Positions 26,889-36,592 are shown, counted from the stretch's first letter. The stretch is DNA of 64,000 nucleotides from Sphingobacterium kitahiroshimense (GCF_025961315.1 NZ_JAOQNK010000001.1:4464001-4528000), one strand, 5' to 3'. The notes: generated by a model not told the origin, from the letters alone. A program made the numbers and translations.

Positions 26889-27773
26889 ATGAATATATGG
26901 AATAAAATGTCGGCAATAGTTTTCATGAGTGCCTTTTCAGCACAAGTGTATGCACAGGTTCCCGATAAAGTAGGTAGTTTAATCAATGCCGACAAAGAGG
27001 CTGCGTTGATTTCTAAGACAACTACTCCGCATCAGGCTTTTCTGTCGATTGTCGATAAAGAGTCTAAATTTTTTGTTCCTTCCGAGGTCAATGCTTTAGA
27101 TTATCTTAATAATAGGCCGAATATACCCGATGTACTAACTTGGGAACCAGCGCTAGCGATGGTTTCAAAAAGTCAAGAATTTGGCGTTACTACTGGTCCG
27201 ATGGAATTTCAGAAAGTAGGAGCGAGAAAACGTTTTGGACAGTACTTAACGGTCTGGAAAAGAAATAAAAAAGGTAAATGGCTGGTGGATATTCGTGCTG
27301 AAGTCGAAAATTTTGGCAATAAGGAAAATTCTGAACTGGAGTTTTATGAACCTAGTGAAGCTTGGTATTTGAAACATCGTTCTCAGGTACGTTTAGATCA
27401 ACGTAAAGAGATTGTTTTTGAAACCGATAAGCTTTTGTCGACAGTTCTTAAAGCGGATAATCAAGCGGGCTATAAAGAGTTTTTGAATGAAGATGCAAGA
27501 TTTCTTTTTCCTTGGATCCAACCGATAGAGGGTAAAAAAGAAATATTAGCATACTTAAAGAAATCCCGGATTAATATTCTAACTACTCCTGAAAAAGTAG
27601 GGAGAGCATATAGCGGTGAATATGCATATTCATTCGGTACTGCAACTGTTAATATTAAGGATAAGGTTGTTAAATACAATTATATCCGTATTTGGAAGTT
27701 GAGTGAACTCGCGAAGGACGATGTATCTAAAGCAAATTGGAATATACTTGTTGAAATGATGTTCGAAAGATAA
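26889..27773 (+). CDS. exported protein with two NTF2/SnoaL-like halves
   Basis: A 294-residue protein with a signal peptide (about 1-22, VYA-Q). The mature part looks like two related alpha-plus-beta halves of about 125 residues. Each begins with a helix around TPHQAFLSIVDKESKFFVP or ADNQAGYKEFLNEDARFLFP and ends with strands such as YLTVWKRNKKGKWLVDIRAE and YNYIRIWKLSE...WNILVEMM. This is the pattern of SnoaL/DUF4440-type NTF2-like domains, often found in periplasmic proteins of unknown role. It is last after der and cysS (gap 32 bases) and is closed by a terminator. No catalytic function can be assigned. Confidence 0.75.
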   Translation: MNIWNKMSAIVFMSAFSAQVYAQVPDKVGSLINADKEAALISKTTTPHQAFLSIVDKESKFFVPSEVNALDYLNNRPNIPDVLTWEPALAMVSKSQEFGVTTGPMEFQKVGARKRFGQYLTVWKRNKKGKWLVDIRAEVENFGNKENSELEFYEPSEAWYLKHRSQVRLDQRKEIVFETDKLLSTVLKADNQAGYKEFLNEDARFLFPWIQPIEGKKEILAYLKKSRINILTTPEKVGRAYSGEYAYSFGTATVNIKDKVVKYNYIRIWKLSELAKDDVSKANWNILVEMMFER

Positions 27774-27790
27774 TATTCTGTACATTATTT

Positions 27791-27840
27791 ATAAAATAGA
27801 AAGGGCTTCAAAATTAATTTTGAAGCCCTTTCTATTTTAT
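27791..27840. terminator. bidirectional terminator, perfect 50-base palindrome
   Basis: 25 bases (27791-27815) are followed at once by their exact reverse complement (27816-27840), with a GGGCTTC core and A/T-rich ends on both sides. It lies between convergent genes and can stop both transcripts. Confidence 0.93.
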
Positions 27841-27857
27841 CTTAGTAAGAGATCTAT

Positions 27858-29207
27858 TTACTTTTTGGAGATCCAAACTTTAAGTTCATTACAGTCTTTA
27901 AAGTCATCGGCAATATTGATATATGTGTTCTCTCTCTTAGATTCAAACCAGGTATTCAATTTGCGGTTTACTTTATCTTGACGTGCAGCTTCTTTGATTT
28001 TTACAAAATCCTCATCTAAGTTTGCTTTATGAGGAGCAATACGTGATTTTAGATAATTGAATCGTAGACCAATTTCACCTGTACGATCTGTAAATTGTGC
28101 CGGTTTAGAATATTCTCCAGGTTTTAATGGATCTATAGCTTGAAATACAGAAGCTTCTAATTTATCTACAGGTATTAATGTTGAACGGCTTTCCCCTTCT
28201 TGGTTAAGGACCATTCCTCCATTGAATTTAGATTCTTCACTGTCAGAGTTAGTTGTTGCTGCATGATAAAAATCCAATTTCCCTGTTGTCACTAAGTTGT
28301 AGATACTATCCATCTTTGCTTGGGTACGCTCAATACTAGCAGCTGTTGGTTTAAATTTAATCAAAATATGCCTAACATGCACTTCTTCTCCACGTCTTTC
28401 TAATACTTGTAAAAAGTGGAAACCATACTTTGTTTCAAAAACAGGAGAAACATCACCCGCTTTTAATTTAAAAGCCATTGCAGCAAATTCCTTAACCCAG
28501 TTATCACGTGTATTAAAACCTAAATCACCACCGTAAGGAGCAGATCCATCTTCAGAATATAAACGTGCAACTGTACCAAAATCAGAACCATCTGTAACCT
28601 GTTTTCGAAGTCCCTCTGCTTTTGCTTTAAACTCAGCTTTCTCTTCAACAGTTAGTTTAGGGAACATAACAATTTCACCAATTTCTACTTCTGTATTAAA
28701 ATAAGGTAGACTATCGGTATTTAGTCCTTCAAAATAGCGTTTTACCTCAATAGGTGTAACGTCCACTTTTTGAACAATATTCTGACGCATTTTATTTGCT
28801 TTCAATTGCTCATATATACTAGGACGCATATCTTCTTTGTATTGCAACAGAGATCTGTTTAAGAATTTTTCTAATCTTTCTTGACCACCTGCTTGTTGAG
28901 ACATATAGCGTAGTCGGCTGTTTAGGTTATCATCAACTTCAGTTTCGCCCACTTCGATGGAGTCAATTACCGCCTGTTGAGAAAGTAATTTCTGTGTTAA
29001 CAACTGTTGTAGCATTTCACATTTGAAATCTGCATTTGGTTTATTACCCCCTGAAAGATATTGTGCATACTGCATATCAACATCTGATTGTAAAATAATA
29101 CCAGATCCTACTGTCGCAACTACTCGATCGATTACTTGTTTTTGAGCAAATACTGTTTGTGCTGTCACAAATACCAATAATAGCAACGTATATAAGTTTT
29201 TTTTCAT
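27858..29207 (-). CDS. surA: periplasmic peptidyl-prolyl isomerase/chaperone SurA family
   Basis: Periplasmic chaperone with parvulin-type prolyl isomerase domains that helps outer-membrane barrels fold. It has 449 residues: a signal peptide (1-21, VFA-Q), a SurA N-terminal helical domain (about 22-175, starting QVIDRVVATVGSGIILQSDV) and two parvulin domains (about 175-280 and 285-395; EIVMFP...YGGDLGFN and VRHILIKFKP...GGMVLN). The genome neighbourhood is rich in TonB barrels, which are likely clients. E. coli SurA is of similar size (428). Its upstream region resembles that of the TonB receptor at 2353. Confidence 0.9.
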   Translation of the reverse strand: MKKNLYTLLLLVFVTAQTVFAQKQVIDRVVATVGSGIILQSDVDMQYAQYLSGGNKPNADFKCEMLQQLLTQKLLSQQAVIDSIEVGETEVDDNLNSRLRYMSQQAGGQERLEKFLNRSLLQYKEDMRPSIYEQLKANKMRQNIVQKVDVTPIEVKRYFEGLNTDSLPYFNTEVEIGEIVMFPKLTVEEKAEFKAKAEGLRKQVTDGSDFGTVARLYSEDGSAPYGGDLGFNTRDNWVKEFAAMAFKLKAGDVSPVFETKYGFHFLQVLERRGEEVHVRHILIKFKPTAASIERTQAKMDSIYNLVTTGKLDFYHAATTNSDSEESKFNGGMVLNQEGESRSTLIPVDKLEASVFQAIDPLKPGEYSKPAQFTDRTGEIGLRFNYLKSRIAPHKANLDEDFVKIKEAARQDKVNRKLNTWFESKRENTYINIADDFKDCNELKVWISKK

Positions 29208-29567
29208 TAGAATAATATGTCTTTTAATGGTGATGAAGCTATCATGAGCTGGTTACTACTCGCGGTTTGTAAGCTATTATAAGCCCATGATGGTTTCATT
29301 CGTGGAATGTAATTTAAATGCTTTTTAAAAATATAACTGTTCAAACTTAAAGTTCTGAAAGCTTGCACAAAATTATTAGAATATATTAATTATTCTTAAT
29401 TTTATTTGAATATTATTTCCGAGGTCTTATCCCGTTTATATGCTTATTATGAATAATAACATATTGAACGGCTCTGGAACAGCTAAAATAAGTATTTACA
29501 AGGTAGTAAAAGTAGTTTTAACCAAATTTAACACTACATTTTCCCACAAAATTTTAATTTTGAAATC
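29208..29567. promoter_or_regulatory. divergent intergenic region between surA and lactonase genes
   Basis: 360 bases without a supported gene. The 50 bases next to surA resemble the leader of the TonB receptor gene. It also holds near-repeats (AAGCTATCATGAGC at 29234-29247 and a related AAGCTATTATAAGC further on) and, on the other side, AT-rich sequence suitable for the lactonase promoter. No clean TTG/TAnnTTTG pair was found. Confidence 0.4.
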
Positions 29568-30662
29568 ATGAAAAAAATTATACTTTTTATTTTGACCTGT
29601 TTTCCTTTTTTTGGTTGGTCGCAAAATATTTCCATGTTTGTAGGTACTTATACCTCTAACACCGAAAGTAAAGGAATCTATGCATTTGATTTTAATGTAA
29701 AAACGGGTGAAATAGCGCTAGTATCGACCACTCCATTAGTGGATCCCTCTTTTCTAGCTCGAAAGGATAATATTTTATATGCTGTTAGTGAGCAGGGAAA
29801 TAATAAAGGAAGTTTAACTGCATATTCTTATAACAAAGGTAAATTTACAATCTTAAATACAGTTCCTACAAAAGGAGATGCACCCTGTCATGTTTCTGTA
29901 AGTCCTTATAAAAACCTGATCACAGCTTCTAATTATAGTGGTGGCTCTTTTGTACTTTACGGATTAGAACCCAATGGTGTTATCGGTAATCTAAAAGATT
30001 TTGTTCAACATGAAGGTAAAGGCGTTGACAAAGCTAGACAAGAAGGCCCTCATGTACATTCTGCGTTTTTCTCAAAAAAAGGAAATGAACTTTTTGTACA
30101 AGATTTAGGTCTAGATCAAATTTCGATTTATAAATTAATTGATCCAAAATCAAAGGATGTTAAATTGGGTACAGATCCTGCGGAAGTATTCTCTTCAGCA
30201 GGTGGTGGTCCTCGACATATTGCCTTTGATAAGAAAGAAAAGCATATGTATGTCGTACTCGAAATGACAGCAGACATTGCTGTATACAAACGGGATGGAC
30301 AAGATTGGTTATTTGATCAATCTGTTAATATTAATCCTGATGGGTTTACAGGGAAAAATGGTGCCGCTGATATCAAAGTATCTCCGGACGGAAAATTTCT
30401 GTATGCATCAAACAGAGGTGATGCTAATACCATTGGAATTTTCGCTATTGCTAAAGACGGAAAATTGACCAAAGTAGCAAATCAGAGTACATCTGGAAAA
30501 GGACCGCGCAATTTTAATTTTAGCCCTGACGGTAAATTCCTATTGGTAGCCAATCAAACGAGTAACGAAATTATCACTTTTAGCAGGGATGAAAAAACAG
30601 GACTTCTAAAAGAGACTGGAAAACCACTTCGTGTTCCTGCTCCAGTTTGTATTATTTTTTAG
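29568..30662 (+). CDS. exported lactonase family protein (6-phosphogluconolactonase-like beta-propeller)
   Basis: A 364-residue seven-bladed beta-propeller of the YbhE/Pgl (PF10282) type with a signal peptide (1-18, GWS-Q). Family features are the start MFVGTYTSNTESKGIYAFDFN, the EGPHVHSAFF segment with conserved histidines, GGGPRHIAFDK and the repeated SPDGKFLYASNRG and SPDGKFLLVANQ blades. The cytoplasmic homologue hydrolyses 6-phosphogluconolactone. With export to the periplasm or surface this one more likely acts on a different lactone, or has a binding role. The 3' end overlaps the convergent mrpG gene by 11 bases (30652-30662). Confidence 0.88.
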   Translation: MKKIILFILTCFPFFGWSQNISMFVGTYTSNTESKGIYAFDFNVKTGEIALVSTTPLVDPSFLARKDNILYAVSEQGNNKGSLTAYSYNKGKFTILNTVPTKGDAPCHVSVSPYKNLITASNYSGGSFVLYGLEPNGVIGNLKDFVQHEGKGVDKARQEGPHVHSAFFSKKGNELFVQDLGLDQISIYKLIDPKSKDVKLGTDPAEVFSSAGGGPRHIAFDKKEKHMYVVLEMTADIAVYKRDGQDWLFDQSVNINPDGFTGKNGAADIKVSPDGKFLYASNRGDANTIGIFAIAKDGKLTKVANQSTSGKGPRNFNFSPDGKFLLVANQTSNEIITFSRDEKTGLLKETGKPLRVPAPVCIIF

Positions 30663-31044
30663 TGCTATCATCTGTTGATGAAGAGTCGTCAGAATTACTT
30701 TTTAATTCATGTGTCTCTTCATCATACATACCCTCTAATTCATCTGTGATTGTCCCTTTCCACAATTTAATGCCCGTTATATAGGCAACCCTTCCAATCA
30801 TATGCGCCGCAACCGGAGCTGTTAGTACTAGAAAGAACGCGATTGCGATTGTTTTTGTTGTGACGGAGACGTCAGGAAAGACAATTGCGGCACAAAGCAA
30901 AAGCAAACCAACACCTAGAGTTGCAGCTTTAACCGTAACAGAAAGGCGTAAATAAAAGTCAGGCATTCTAAGGATGCCAATGGAAGCGAAGAGAATCGCT
31001 AAGGCGCCGATGGTACTCAGCACTGCAATAATAATATCAGTCAT
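30652..31044 (-). CDS. mrpG: Mrp Na+/H+ antiporter subunit G
   Basis: Last gene of the seven-gene cation/proton antiporter operon. It has 130 residues with three membrane segments (about 4-24, 38-58, 64-84). The block LSTIGALAILFASIGILRMPDFYLRLS is diagnostic of the MnhG/PhaG family. The C-terminal tail after about residue 100 is acidic and rich in Ser/Asp, longer than many homologues. The start overlaps the end of mrpF by 8 bases, indicating translational coupling. MrpG is required for complex assembly in characterised systems. Confidence 0.93.
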   Translation of the reverse strand: MTDIIIAVLSTIGALAILFASIGILRMPDFYLRLSVTVKAATLGVGLLLLCAAIVFPDVSVTTKTIAIAFFLVLTAPVAAHMIGRVAYITGIKLWKGTITDELEGMYDEETHELKSNSDDSSSTDDSTKK

Positions 31045-31312
31045 TATAGTCTTGTTTTTCTAAATAATAGGCAAAGGCAATTGTTCCTAAAAAGGCAATT
31101 AGGGCAAGTATCATGGCCACGTCAAGAAAAATTTCTTGAGATGTCGTGATACTATAGACAGTAATAATCCCAATACCTGTGGTAATGATTAGATCTAGAG
31201 CAATAACCCTATCGGCCACATCCGGTCCTTTGAAAAGACGTATAAATGTAATTACTGTTGACAAAATTAATATGGGCAGAATCACATAATCTAAATATTC
31301 AGTTAAGCTCAT
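31037..31312 (-). CDS. mrpF: Mrp Na+/H+ antiporter subunit F
   Basis: A 91-residue, three-helix membrane subunit. The conserved GPDVADRVIALDLI block between helices 1 and 2 identifies MnhF/PhaF, and FLDVAMILALIAFLGTIAFAYYLE is the usual third helix. Homologues take part in sodium and bile-acid efflux as part of the complex. The gene overlaps mrpE by 4 bases and mrpG by 8. Confidence 0.94.
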   Translation of the reverse strand: MSLTEYLDYVILPILILSTVITFIRLFKGPDVADRVIALDLIITTGIGIITVYSITTSQEIFLDVAMILALIAFLGTIAFAYYLEKQDYND

Positions 31313-31785
31313 CTCAAAATTTCTAAAAGTTTGCGTTCAACATTGTTTTTCAACTCTGTCATGAATTTTTGTTTATCATGTAGGTACATGACATGGATAT
31401 ATAAAATCTTTTTGTCTTCGCTGATATCCAGAATTAATGTTCCCGGTGTTAGTGAGATAAAGGTAGAAAGTAAGTTGATCTCAAAATCAGACTTAGCATC
31501 CATCTTGTATTTCACAATTCCAGGTTTAAAAAAATACTTAGGTGTGATCACGTCGTAAGCAACCTGTAGATTAGCTATAATCATTTGATACAAGAAGAAA
31601 AAGAGAAAGCTAATCGTTTTCGGGACACGGTAAAAATAACGCTGATCAACTTCATTTCGGTTCATGACCCATAGAATGAAGAAACCAAGTAAGAAGCCAA
31701 AAAGAAAATTCGTATAATACATTGAACCTGTTAATGCTACCCAAATAAAAGAAAGCAGCAGGTTCATTAAAAACTGTTTGATCAT
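31309..31785 (-). CDS. mrpE: Mrp Na+/H+ antiporter subunit E
   Basis: A 158-residue subunit with two or three N-terminal membrane helices (about 5-45 and 60-80) and a cytoplasmic alpha/beta domain. The segment LLSTFISLTPGTLILDISEDKKILYIHVM is the conserved MnhE signature. It overlaps mrpF by 4 bases and follows mrpD after 8 bases. Confidence 0.93.
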   Translation of the reverse strand: MIKQFLMNLLLSFIWVALTGSMYYTNFLFGFLLGFFILWVMNRNEVDQRYFYRVPKTISFLFFFLYQMIIANLQVAYDVITPKYFFKPGIVKYKMDAKSDFEINLLSTFISLTPGTLILDISEDKKILYIHVMYLHDKQKFMTELKNNVERKLLEILR

Positions 31786-31793
31786 ATTTTACT

Positions 31794-33296
31794 TTATTTG
31801 CCTAATACTGCTTGAATATAAGGTTTGGTGTTTAACATTTCTGATGATATGCGGTCCGCTACCTGAATGATACTTTCTGCATTGAGTCCGATATATAAAG
31901 AACTAGCTGCAAGTATACAGATCGGTAAAATCAATGCGACCTTTCGAATACCTATCAGGTCTTTAAATTTGTCCTCAATTGCATCGGGGTCTTGTGGTTT
32001 TTTCCAAAATACTTCCGACCAAAATTTTGCGAGTACAAATAAAGTCATGAAGCTACCTAGTATAAGTGCTCCTGCATAAAAGTAATGTCCTGTTTGAAAG
32101 GCACCCTGCAATAAATATATTTTTGGCCAAAATCCGGATAATGGTGGTATACCAGCCAGTGAAAACAGTACTATGGCAATCAGCAATGAAATTTTTGGAT
32201 ATTCAGCATACAATCCACCCAGTTTTTTCATATCCATAGATCCTCTCATTTGACGGATCAATCCGGCGATTAAGAAGATGTTCGTTTTAACCATGATATC
32301 ATGAATTAAATAAAATACGGCACCGAGAATTGCCAACTTGCTATAAATACCTAATCCCCCTATCATAAATCCGATATGGCATACGATGAGGTAAGAAAAT
32401 AGCCGTCTTATATTGGTCTTGATCAATACACCGAATGCTCCTGTTAAAATGGTCAAAATTGCCAATATGACCAACAGATTCCGAATAAATTCATTAGGAA
32501 TGAAAATTAAGGTAAAGACCCGGAATAAGGCATATATACCTACCTTAGTGAGTAGCCCACCAAATATAGCTGCTACAGCAGAAGGAGGTGTGTGATAGGA
32601 TGATGGCAACCAGAAGTAAAGAGGGAAAATCGCAGACTTGATGCCAAATCCAATTAAAAAGAAAGTAGCAGTAATATCAACTATTGCACGGTTTTCAATC
32701 TTGGGAACGATGAGTGCTAGATCGGCCATATTTAAAGACCCCGATATACCATAAAGAATACCGATTCCAGTTAAGAAGAAAGTAGAAGCGAGTATATTCA
32801 TCGCCATATACTTTACAGCGCCCTCTAATTGTGCTTTCCGACCTCCCAGGGTCATTAATACAAAGGATGAAATAATAATAACTTCAAAAAACACGTAAAG
32901 ATTGAAAATATCTCCGGTTAAAAATGCACCATTTAATCCCATCACTAAAAAGTGGAAGATAGGGAAGTAACCGTAGAGTATACGTTGCCGGCCGATACCT
33001 GTTGCAGAGAAAATAGATACTGCTAAAGTCGCTATCGCTGTGAGCAGAACTAAGGTGGAGCTTAGTAAATCTGCTACAAATACAATTCCGAAAGGAGCCT
33101 CCCAATTGGCCGCATGCATAATGAGTATGTCTCCATTAAATACTTTAGCAAATAATTTGATGGCAAAAATTAAACTTATGAAACTGCCGCCAATGCTGAG
33201 GATACGTTGTGGACCTGTTTTTCTCCAAAAACCTAACTGTATGATTGCAGTAAATAAATGTACAAGTACTGTTGCTATAATTTGATTATCAATCAT
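31794..33296 (-). CDS. mrpD: Mrp Na+/H+ antiporter subunit D (NuoN/ND2-like)
   Basis: A 500-residue proton-translocating subunit related to the antiporter-like subunits of complex I, with about 14 membrane helices. The conserved glutamate of helix 5 is in NLYVFFEVIIISSF, and the helix-7 lysine is in GIKSAIFPLYFWLPSSYHTPP; TKVGIYALFRVF follows in helix 8. These charged residues form the proton path in characterised homologues. It overlaps mrpC by 4 bases. Confidence 0.95.
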   Translation of the reverse strand: MIDNQIIATVLVHLFTAIIQLGFWRKTGPQRILSIGGSFISLIFAIKLFAKVFNGDILIMHAANWEAPFGIVFVADLLSSTLVLLTAIATLAVSIFSATGIGRQRILYGYFPIFHFLVMGLNGAFLTGDIFNLYVFFEVIIISSFVLMTLGGRKAQLEGAVKYMAMNILASTFFLTGIGILYGISGSLNMADLALIVPKIENRAIVDITATFFLIGFGIKSAIFPLYFWLPSSYHTPPSAVAAIFGGLLTKVGIYALFRVFTLIFIPNEFIRNLLVILAILTILTGAFGVLIKTNIRRLFSYLIVCHIGFMIGGLGIYSKLAILGAVFYLIHDIMVKTNIFLIAGLIRQMRGSMDMKKLGGLYAEYPKISLLIAIVLFSLAGIPPLSGFWPKIYLLQGAFQTGHYFYAGALILGSFMTLFVLAKFWSEVFWKKPQDPDAIEDKFKDLIGIRKVALILPICILAASSLYIGLNAESIIQVADRISSEMLNTKPYIQAVLGK

Positions 33297-33649
33297 ATAT
33301 CTTCGTCTTCGGGTGTGTTTAAGTTGTCTAGATCGTCCGTGTTAATTAGTGCATAAACACGTTTTAATAGTACAATAGCAAAGGAAGTTAAGCCGAAGCT
33401 AATGACAATTGCGGTTAAAATTAATGCTTGAGGTATTGGATCTGCATATATATCTTGAAAGACTTTCAATCCATCTCTAATGATCGGCGGTTTTCCTTTG
33501 GTGATATTACCCAAGAGAAATATCAAAATATTGGTGCCGTTTCCAAGTAGCATAATTCCTAGAAGTAGTTTAACCATACTTCTTCTTAAAATAAGATATA
33601 TGCCTGTCGCATATAATACGCCTATGAGTAAAATAAGTAGTATTTCCAT
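33293..33649 (-). CDS. mrpC: Mrp Na+/H+ antiporter subunit C (NuoK-like)
   Basis: A 118-residue, three-helix subunit related to NuoK. The block YLILRRSMVKLLLGIMLLGNGTNILIFLLG and the later DPIPQALILTAIVISFG match the MnhC family. The C-terminal tail is acidic (DDLDNLNTPEDEDI). It lies between mrpB (7-base gap) and mrpD (4-base overlap). Confidence 0.95.
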   Translation of the reverse strand: MEILLILLIGVLYATGIYLILRRSMVKLLLGIMLLGNGTNILIFLLGNITKGKPPIIRDGLKVFQDIYADPIPQALILTAIVISFGLTSFAIVLLKRVYALINTDDLDNLNTPEDEDI

Positions 33650-33656
33650 TGCAATG

Positions 33657-34070
33657 TTAATCTGAACTGAGTGAAATGGTGAATAAAATGGTTAAAACAA
33701 CTCCGATGACCACGAGGTAAATACCAAGATCGAAGAGTAGTGCTGTACCAATCATACCAATAACTGGGATCGGATGTTCCAGCCATAATCCAGTCATTAC
33801 AGGCAGTCCGAAAAGTGCTGGCATAAACATACTGAATGCAGATATTCCTAATCCGATAGGAAGTAAGGATAGGGGTTTATAACGCAATATCTTCATTGTT
33901 TCTTCAGTACCATGAGCGAAACTGTGTAAGACAAAAGCAATGGATGCAACCAAACCTCCGACAAAACCACCGCCTGGGTAGTAATGTCCTCTTAATAATA
34001 GAAAAAAGGAAAATAAAAGAAGTATAGGCAACAAATATTTTGAAGCTGTTTGTAAAATAGTACTTTTCAT
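33657..34070 (-). CDS. mrpB: Mrp Na+/H+ antiporter subunit B
   Basis: A 137-residue, four-helix membrane subunit. The motif FFLLLRGHYYPGGGFVGGLVASIAFVLH is the MnhB/MbhI-type signature (GHxxPGGGFxGG). It follows mrpA with one base between the genes. It is encoded as a separate protein, as in Bacillus-type group 1 operons, and not fused to subunit A. Confidence 0.95.
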   Translation of the reverse strand: MKSTILQTASKYLLPILLLFSFFLLLRGHYYPGGGFVGGLVASIAFVLHSFAHGTEETMKILRYKPLSLLPIGLGISAFSMFMPALFGLPVMTGLWLEHPIPVIGMIGTALLFDLGIYLVVIGVVLTILFTISLSSD

Positions 34071-34071
34071 A

Positions 34072-36381
34072 TTATTCTTTCTCCGATGATTTTAAACGTA
34101 ATTTTAATAAGCTGTACACACCTAATGCAGCGATCGATAATACAACAACTTCAAACATGGTATCAAACCCCCTGAAGTCAACAAGCAGTACATTTACGAC
34201 ATTTCTACCTTTCGCTAATAGATATGCATTTTTACCATAGAAGTCACTTATCGCAATATTCGTAGGAACATGTAGTACGCGAATGGCCACCAAAGCTAAG
34301 ATTATCCCAAATATGATGGCAACCACCGCATCCCTTATCAGTACTCTTTTATTGGCAAGATTTAGAAATGGAGGTAATTTAAAGAGAACAAGAACAAATA
34401 GAACTACTGTTAGCGTGTCTATTGTAAATTGTGTCATAGCCAAATCCGGAGCACTGTAGAATACGAAAAGTAAACAGATACCGTATCCAATGACACTAGT
34501 TGAAACTACAGCGGTTAGCCTTGAAGAAGTGCTCAAGGTGAGAGCGACAGCTCCAAATACGATCAGAATAGTAACCACTTCGTATACGCTTACTGCTGAT
34601 AGTAGTTCCCAGTTGATATGTAGTGGGCCACCAAGGTAAAGTTGATAAGCTAAAAGAACCTCTGCAAATATGATGATCTTCAATAGGTAAGAGCGAAGAT
34701 ATCCGTTATGGAAATAATGCGAATAACTTGTCGAGAAATTGTAAATGGTCCGATAACATTTTTGAAAAATGGTAATCGGCGCTATGAAATTTAATTGTTC
34801 AATCCATTTTAATTTATGTTCACTTGGCTTATTGATAAAATAGATAACTGTGCCCAGTACTATAGTTATGGCACTTAATAGCAAAATAGTATTAAATCCA
34901 TGCCATATTTTAAGTTGAAAATCACTTTTAACGGACATGATACTATTTACGGTGGGTTGTGCGATCAGATCGCCAATAAAAGTTGGGAAACAACCAAAAA
35001 CGACTCCTAAGAGTGCAAGTATAAACGGAGGTATCCAAAGCGATTTTGCAGGAAGTTTTATTTTCTCAAAATTTTCAGGAAGTTTCCCAAAAAATGGTTT
35101 GATACCAGCCATGAAACCCGCAGATACCAATAGAATATTTGTTATTACTGCTGCAACAGTCAGGTAAATAGCTAAATGTTTTTCACTATGTAATGTCGCT
35201 TCATATATTAAATCTTTTCCAATAAATCCAAATGTTAAAGGTACTCCGGCACTGGATATAGCGGCTAAAAAACCAGCAATTGCAACAGGTAATAAAACCT
35301 TTCTCAATCCTTGCAGTACAGATAGGTCCCGAGTGTGGGTGGCGTGATCAATAATACCTGTAATTAAAAATAATGTTGCTTTATATAGTGCATGCACAAC
35401 AATAAAAACAGAGGCAGCGATGATGGCATCTTGGGTGCCAAGACCTAACAAAAAAACTAAAATACCTAATGCCGATATGGTTGAATAAGCGAGTACGCCC
35501 TTCATATCAGTTCTAAAAAGAGAATGAAAAGCTCCATATAGCATTGTGATTCCACCAATAATCATGAGGCTATACGTCCACGCTGTATTATTGCCTAAAA
35601 TGGGATAAAAACGTGCAAGTAGGTAGATACCAGCTTTTACCATAGTTGCTGAGTGCAGGTAAGCAGATACTGGGGTAGGCGCTTTCATAGCACCAGGTAA
35701 CCAAAAATGAAATGGAAATTGTGCAGATTTGGTCATAGCACCTAAGATGATAAGACCTAATATATAAGGAAATAGCTGATGTTCCTGAATTAGTTGAGCC
35801 TTACTTACGAGCTCGGAGATGGAATAGGTATTGGCAATATTACCGATTAGAACAAGACCTGCCAATAAAAAGAAGCCTCCTAGTCCAGTTACGCTTAATG
35901 CTGTCAGGGCACTTTTTCTAGATTCTATTTTTTCATTATTAAAACCAATCAAGAAAAACGAGCTGATGCTGGTCAGTTCCCAGAAGGTAAATAATAGAAA
36001 GATGTTGTCAGACAGTACAAGGCCGAGCATGGCCGACATGAACATACATAAGTATCCGAAAAAGCGATCAACATACGGATCATCTTTTAAATATGATTTA
36101 GCATAAAAAAATATACAGGTTCCGATTCCGGTGATTAATAAAGAAAATAGGAGTGATAATCCATCTAGTCTAAAATCAAAATTTATACCTAGTGAGGGTA
36201 TCCAATCAATATGCTGCACATATGATTTATCCCAATTTATTAATGGTAGATATTGGAGATAATAAAGAAATAAAAGTAGCGGTATGAATGCGAGAATAAT
36301 TCCCCATTTAGTTTTTACGAATTTGCCAAATGGAACAATAAGGCTCGATGTTATTAGTCCTATTAGAACGGTAAATAGCAT
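34072..36381 (-). CDS. mrpA: Mrp Na+/H+ antiporter subunit A
   Basis: Largest subunit, 769 residues, first gene of mrpABCDEFG. The N-terminal part (about 1-500) is an ND5-like proton channel with the helix-5 glutamate in LFTFWELTSISSFFLIGF, and with MTKSAQFPFHFWLPGAMKAPTPVSAYLHSATMVKAG-type helix 7-8 sequence containing the conserved lysine. The C-terminal part has a DUF4040/MbhD-like segment (SAPDLAMTQFTIDTLTVVLF) and an MbhE-like end (VLLVDFRGFDTMFEVVVL). The operon uses the proton gradient to expel Na+ and so serves salt and alkali tolerance. It is transcribed divergently from the ECF sigma gene, with 211 bases between. Confidence 0.95.
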   Translation of the reverse strand: MLFTVLIGLITSSLIVPFGKFVKTKWGIILAFIPLLLFLYYLQYLPLINWDKSYVQHIDWIPSLGINFDFRLDGLSLLFSLLITGIGTCIFFYAKSYLKDDPYVDRFFGYLCMFMSAMLGLVLSDNIFLLFTFWELTSISSFFLIGFNNEKIESRKSALTALSVTGLGGFFLLAGLVLIGNIANTYSISELVSKAQLIQEHQLFPYILGLIILGAMTKSAQFPFHFWLPGAMKAPTPVSAYLHSATMVKAGIYLLARFYPILGNNTAWTYSLMIIGGITMLYGAFHSLFRTDMKGVLAYSTISALGILVFLLGLGTQDAIIAASVFIVVHALYKATLFLITGIIDHATHTRDLSVLQGLRKVLLPVAIAGFLAAISSAGVPLTFGFIGKDLIYEATLHSEKHLAIYLTVAAVITNILLVSAGFMAGIKPFFGKLPENFEKIKLPAKSLWIPPFILALLGVVFGCFPTFIGDLIAQPTVNSIMSVKSDFQLKIWHGFNTILLLSAITIVLGTVIYFINKPSEHKLKWIEQLNFIAPITIFQKCYRTIYNFSTSYSHYFHNGYLRSYLLKIIIFAEVLLAYQLYLGGPLHINWELLSAVSVYEVVTILIVFGAVALTLSTSSRLTAVVSTSVIGYGICLLFVFYSAPDLAMTQFTIDTLTVVLFVLVLFKLPPFLNLANKRVLIRDAVVAIIFGIILALVAIRVLHVPTNIAISDFYGKNAYLLAKGRNVVNVLLVDFRGFDTMFEVVVLSIAALGVYSLLKLRLKSSEKE

Positions 36382-36592
36382 TTAGTCTTTGTTTTTAATA
36401 TTTGTGAAAGGCTACAATATAAGAAAAATTGACGGTTATTTCTGAATTGGAGGTGTAATTTTAAGAGAAATTAATTTCGAATGACTATAGCATTTAACAA
36501 AATTTAACATTAACTTCGTTTTGAACTAACATGCTAAACCGTTTAAAAACTACCTAATTAATAATTTGTACTTGACCAAATTTATGTTTTAA

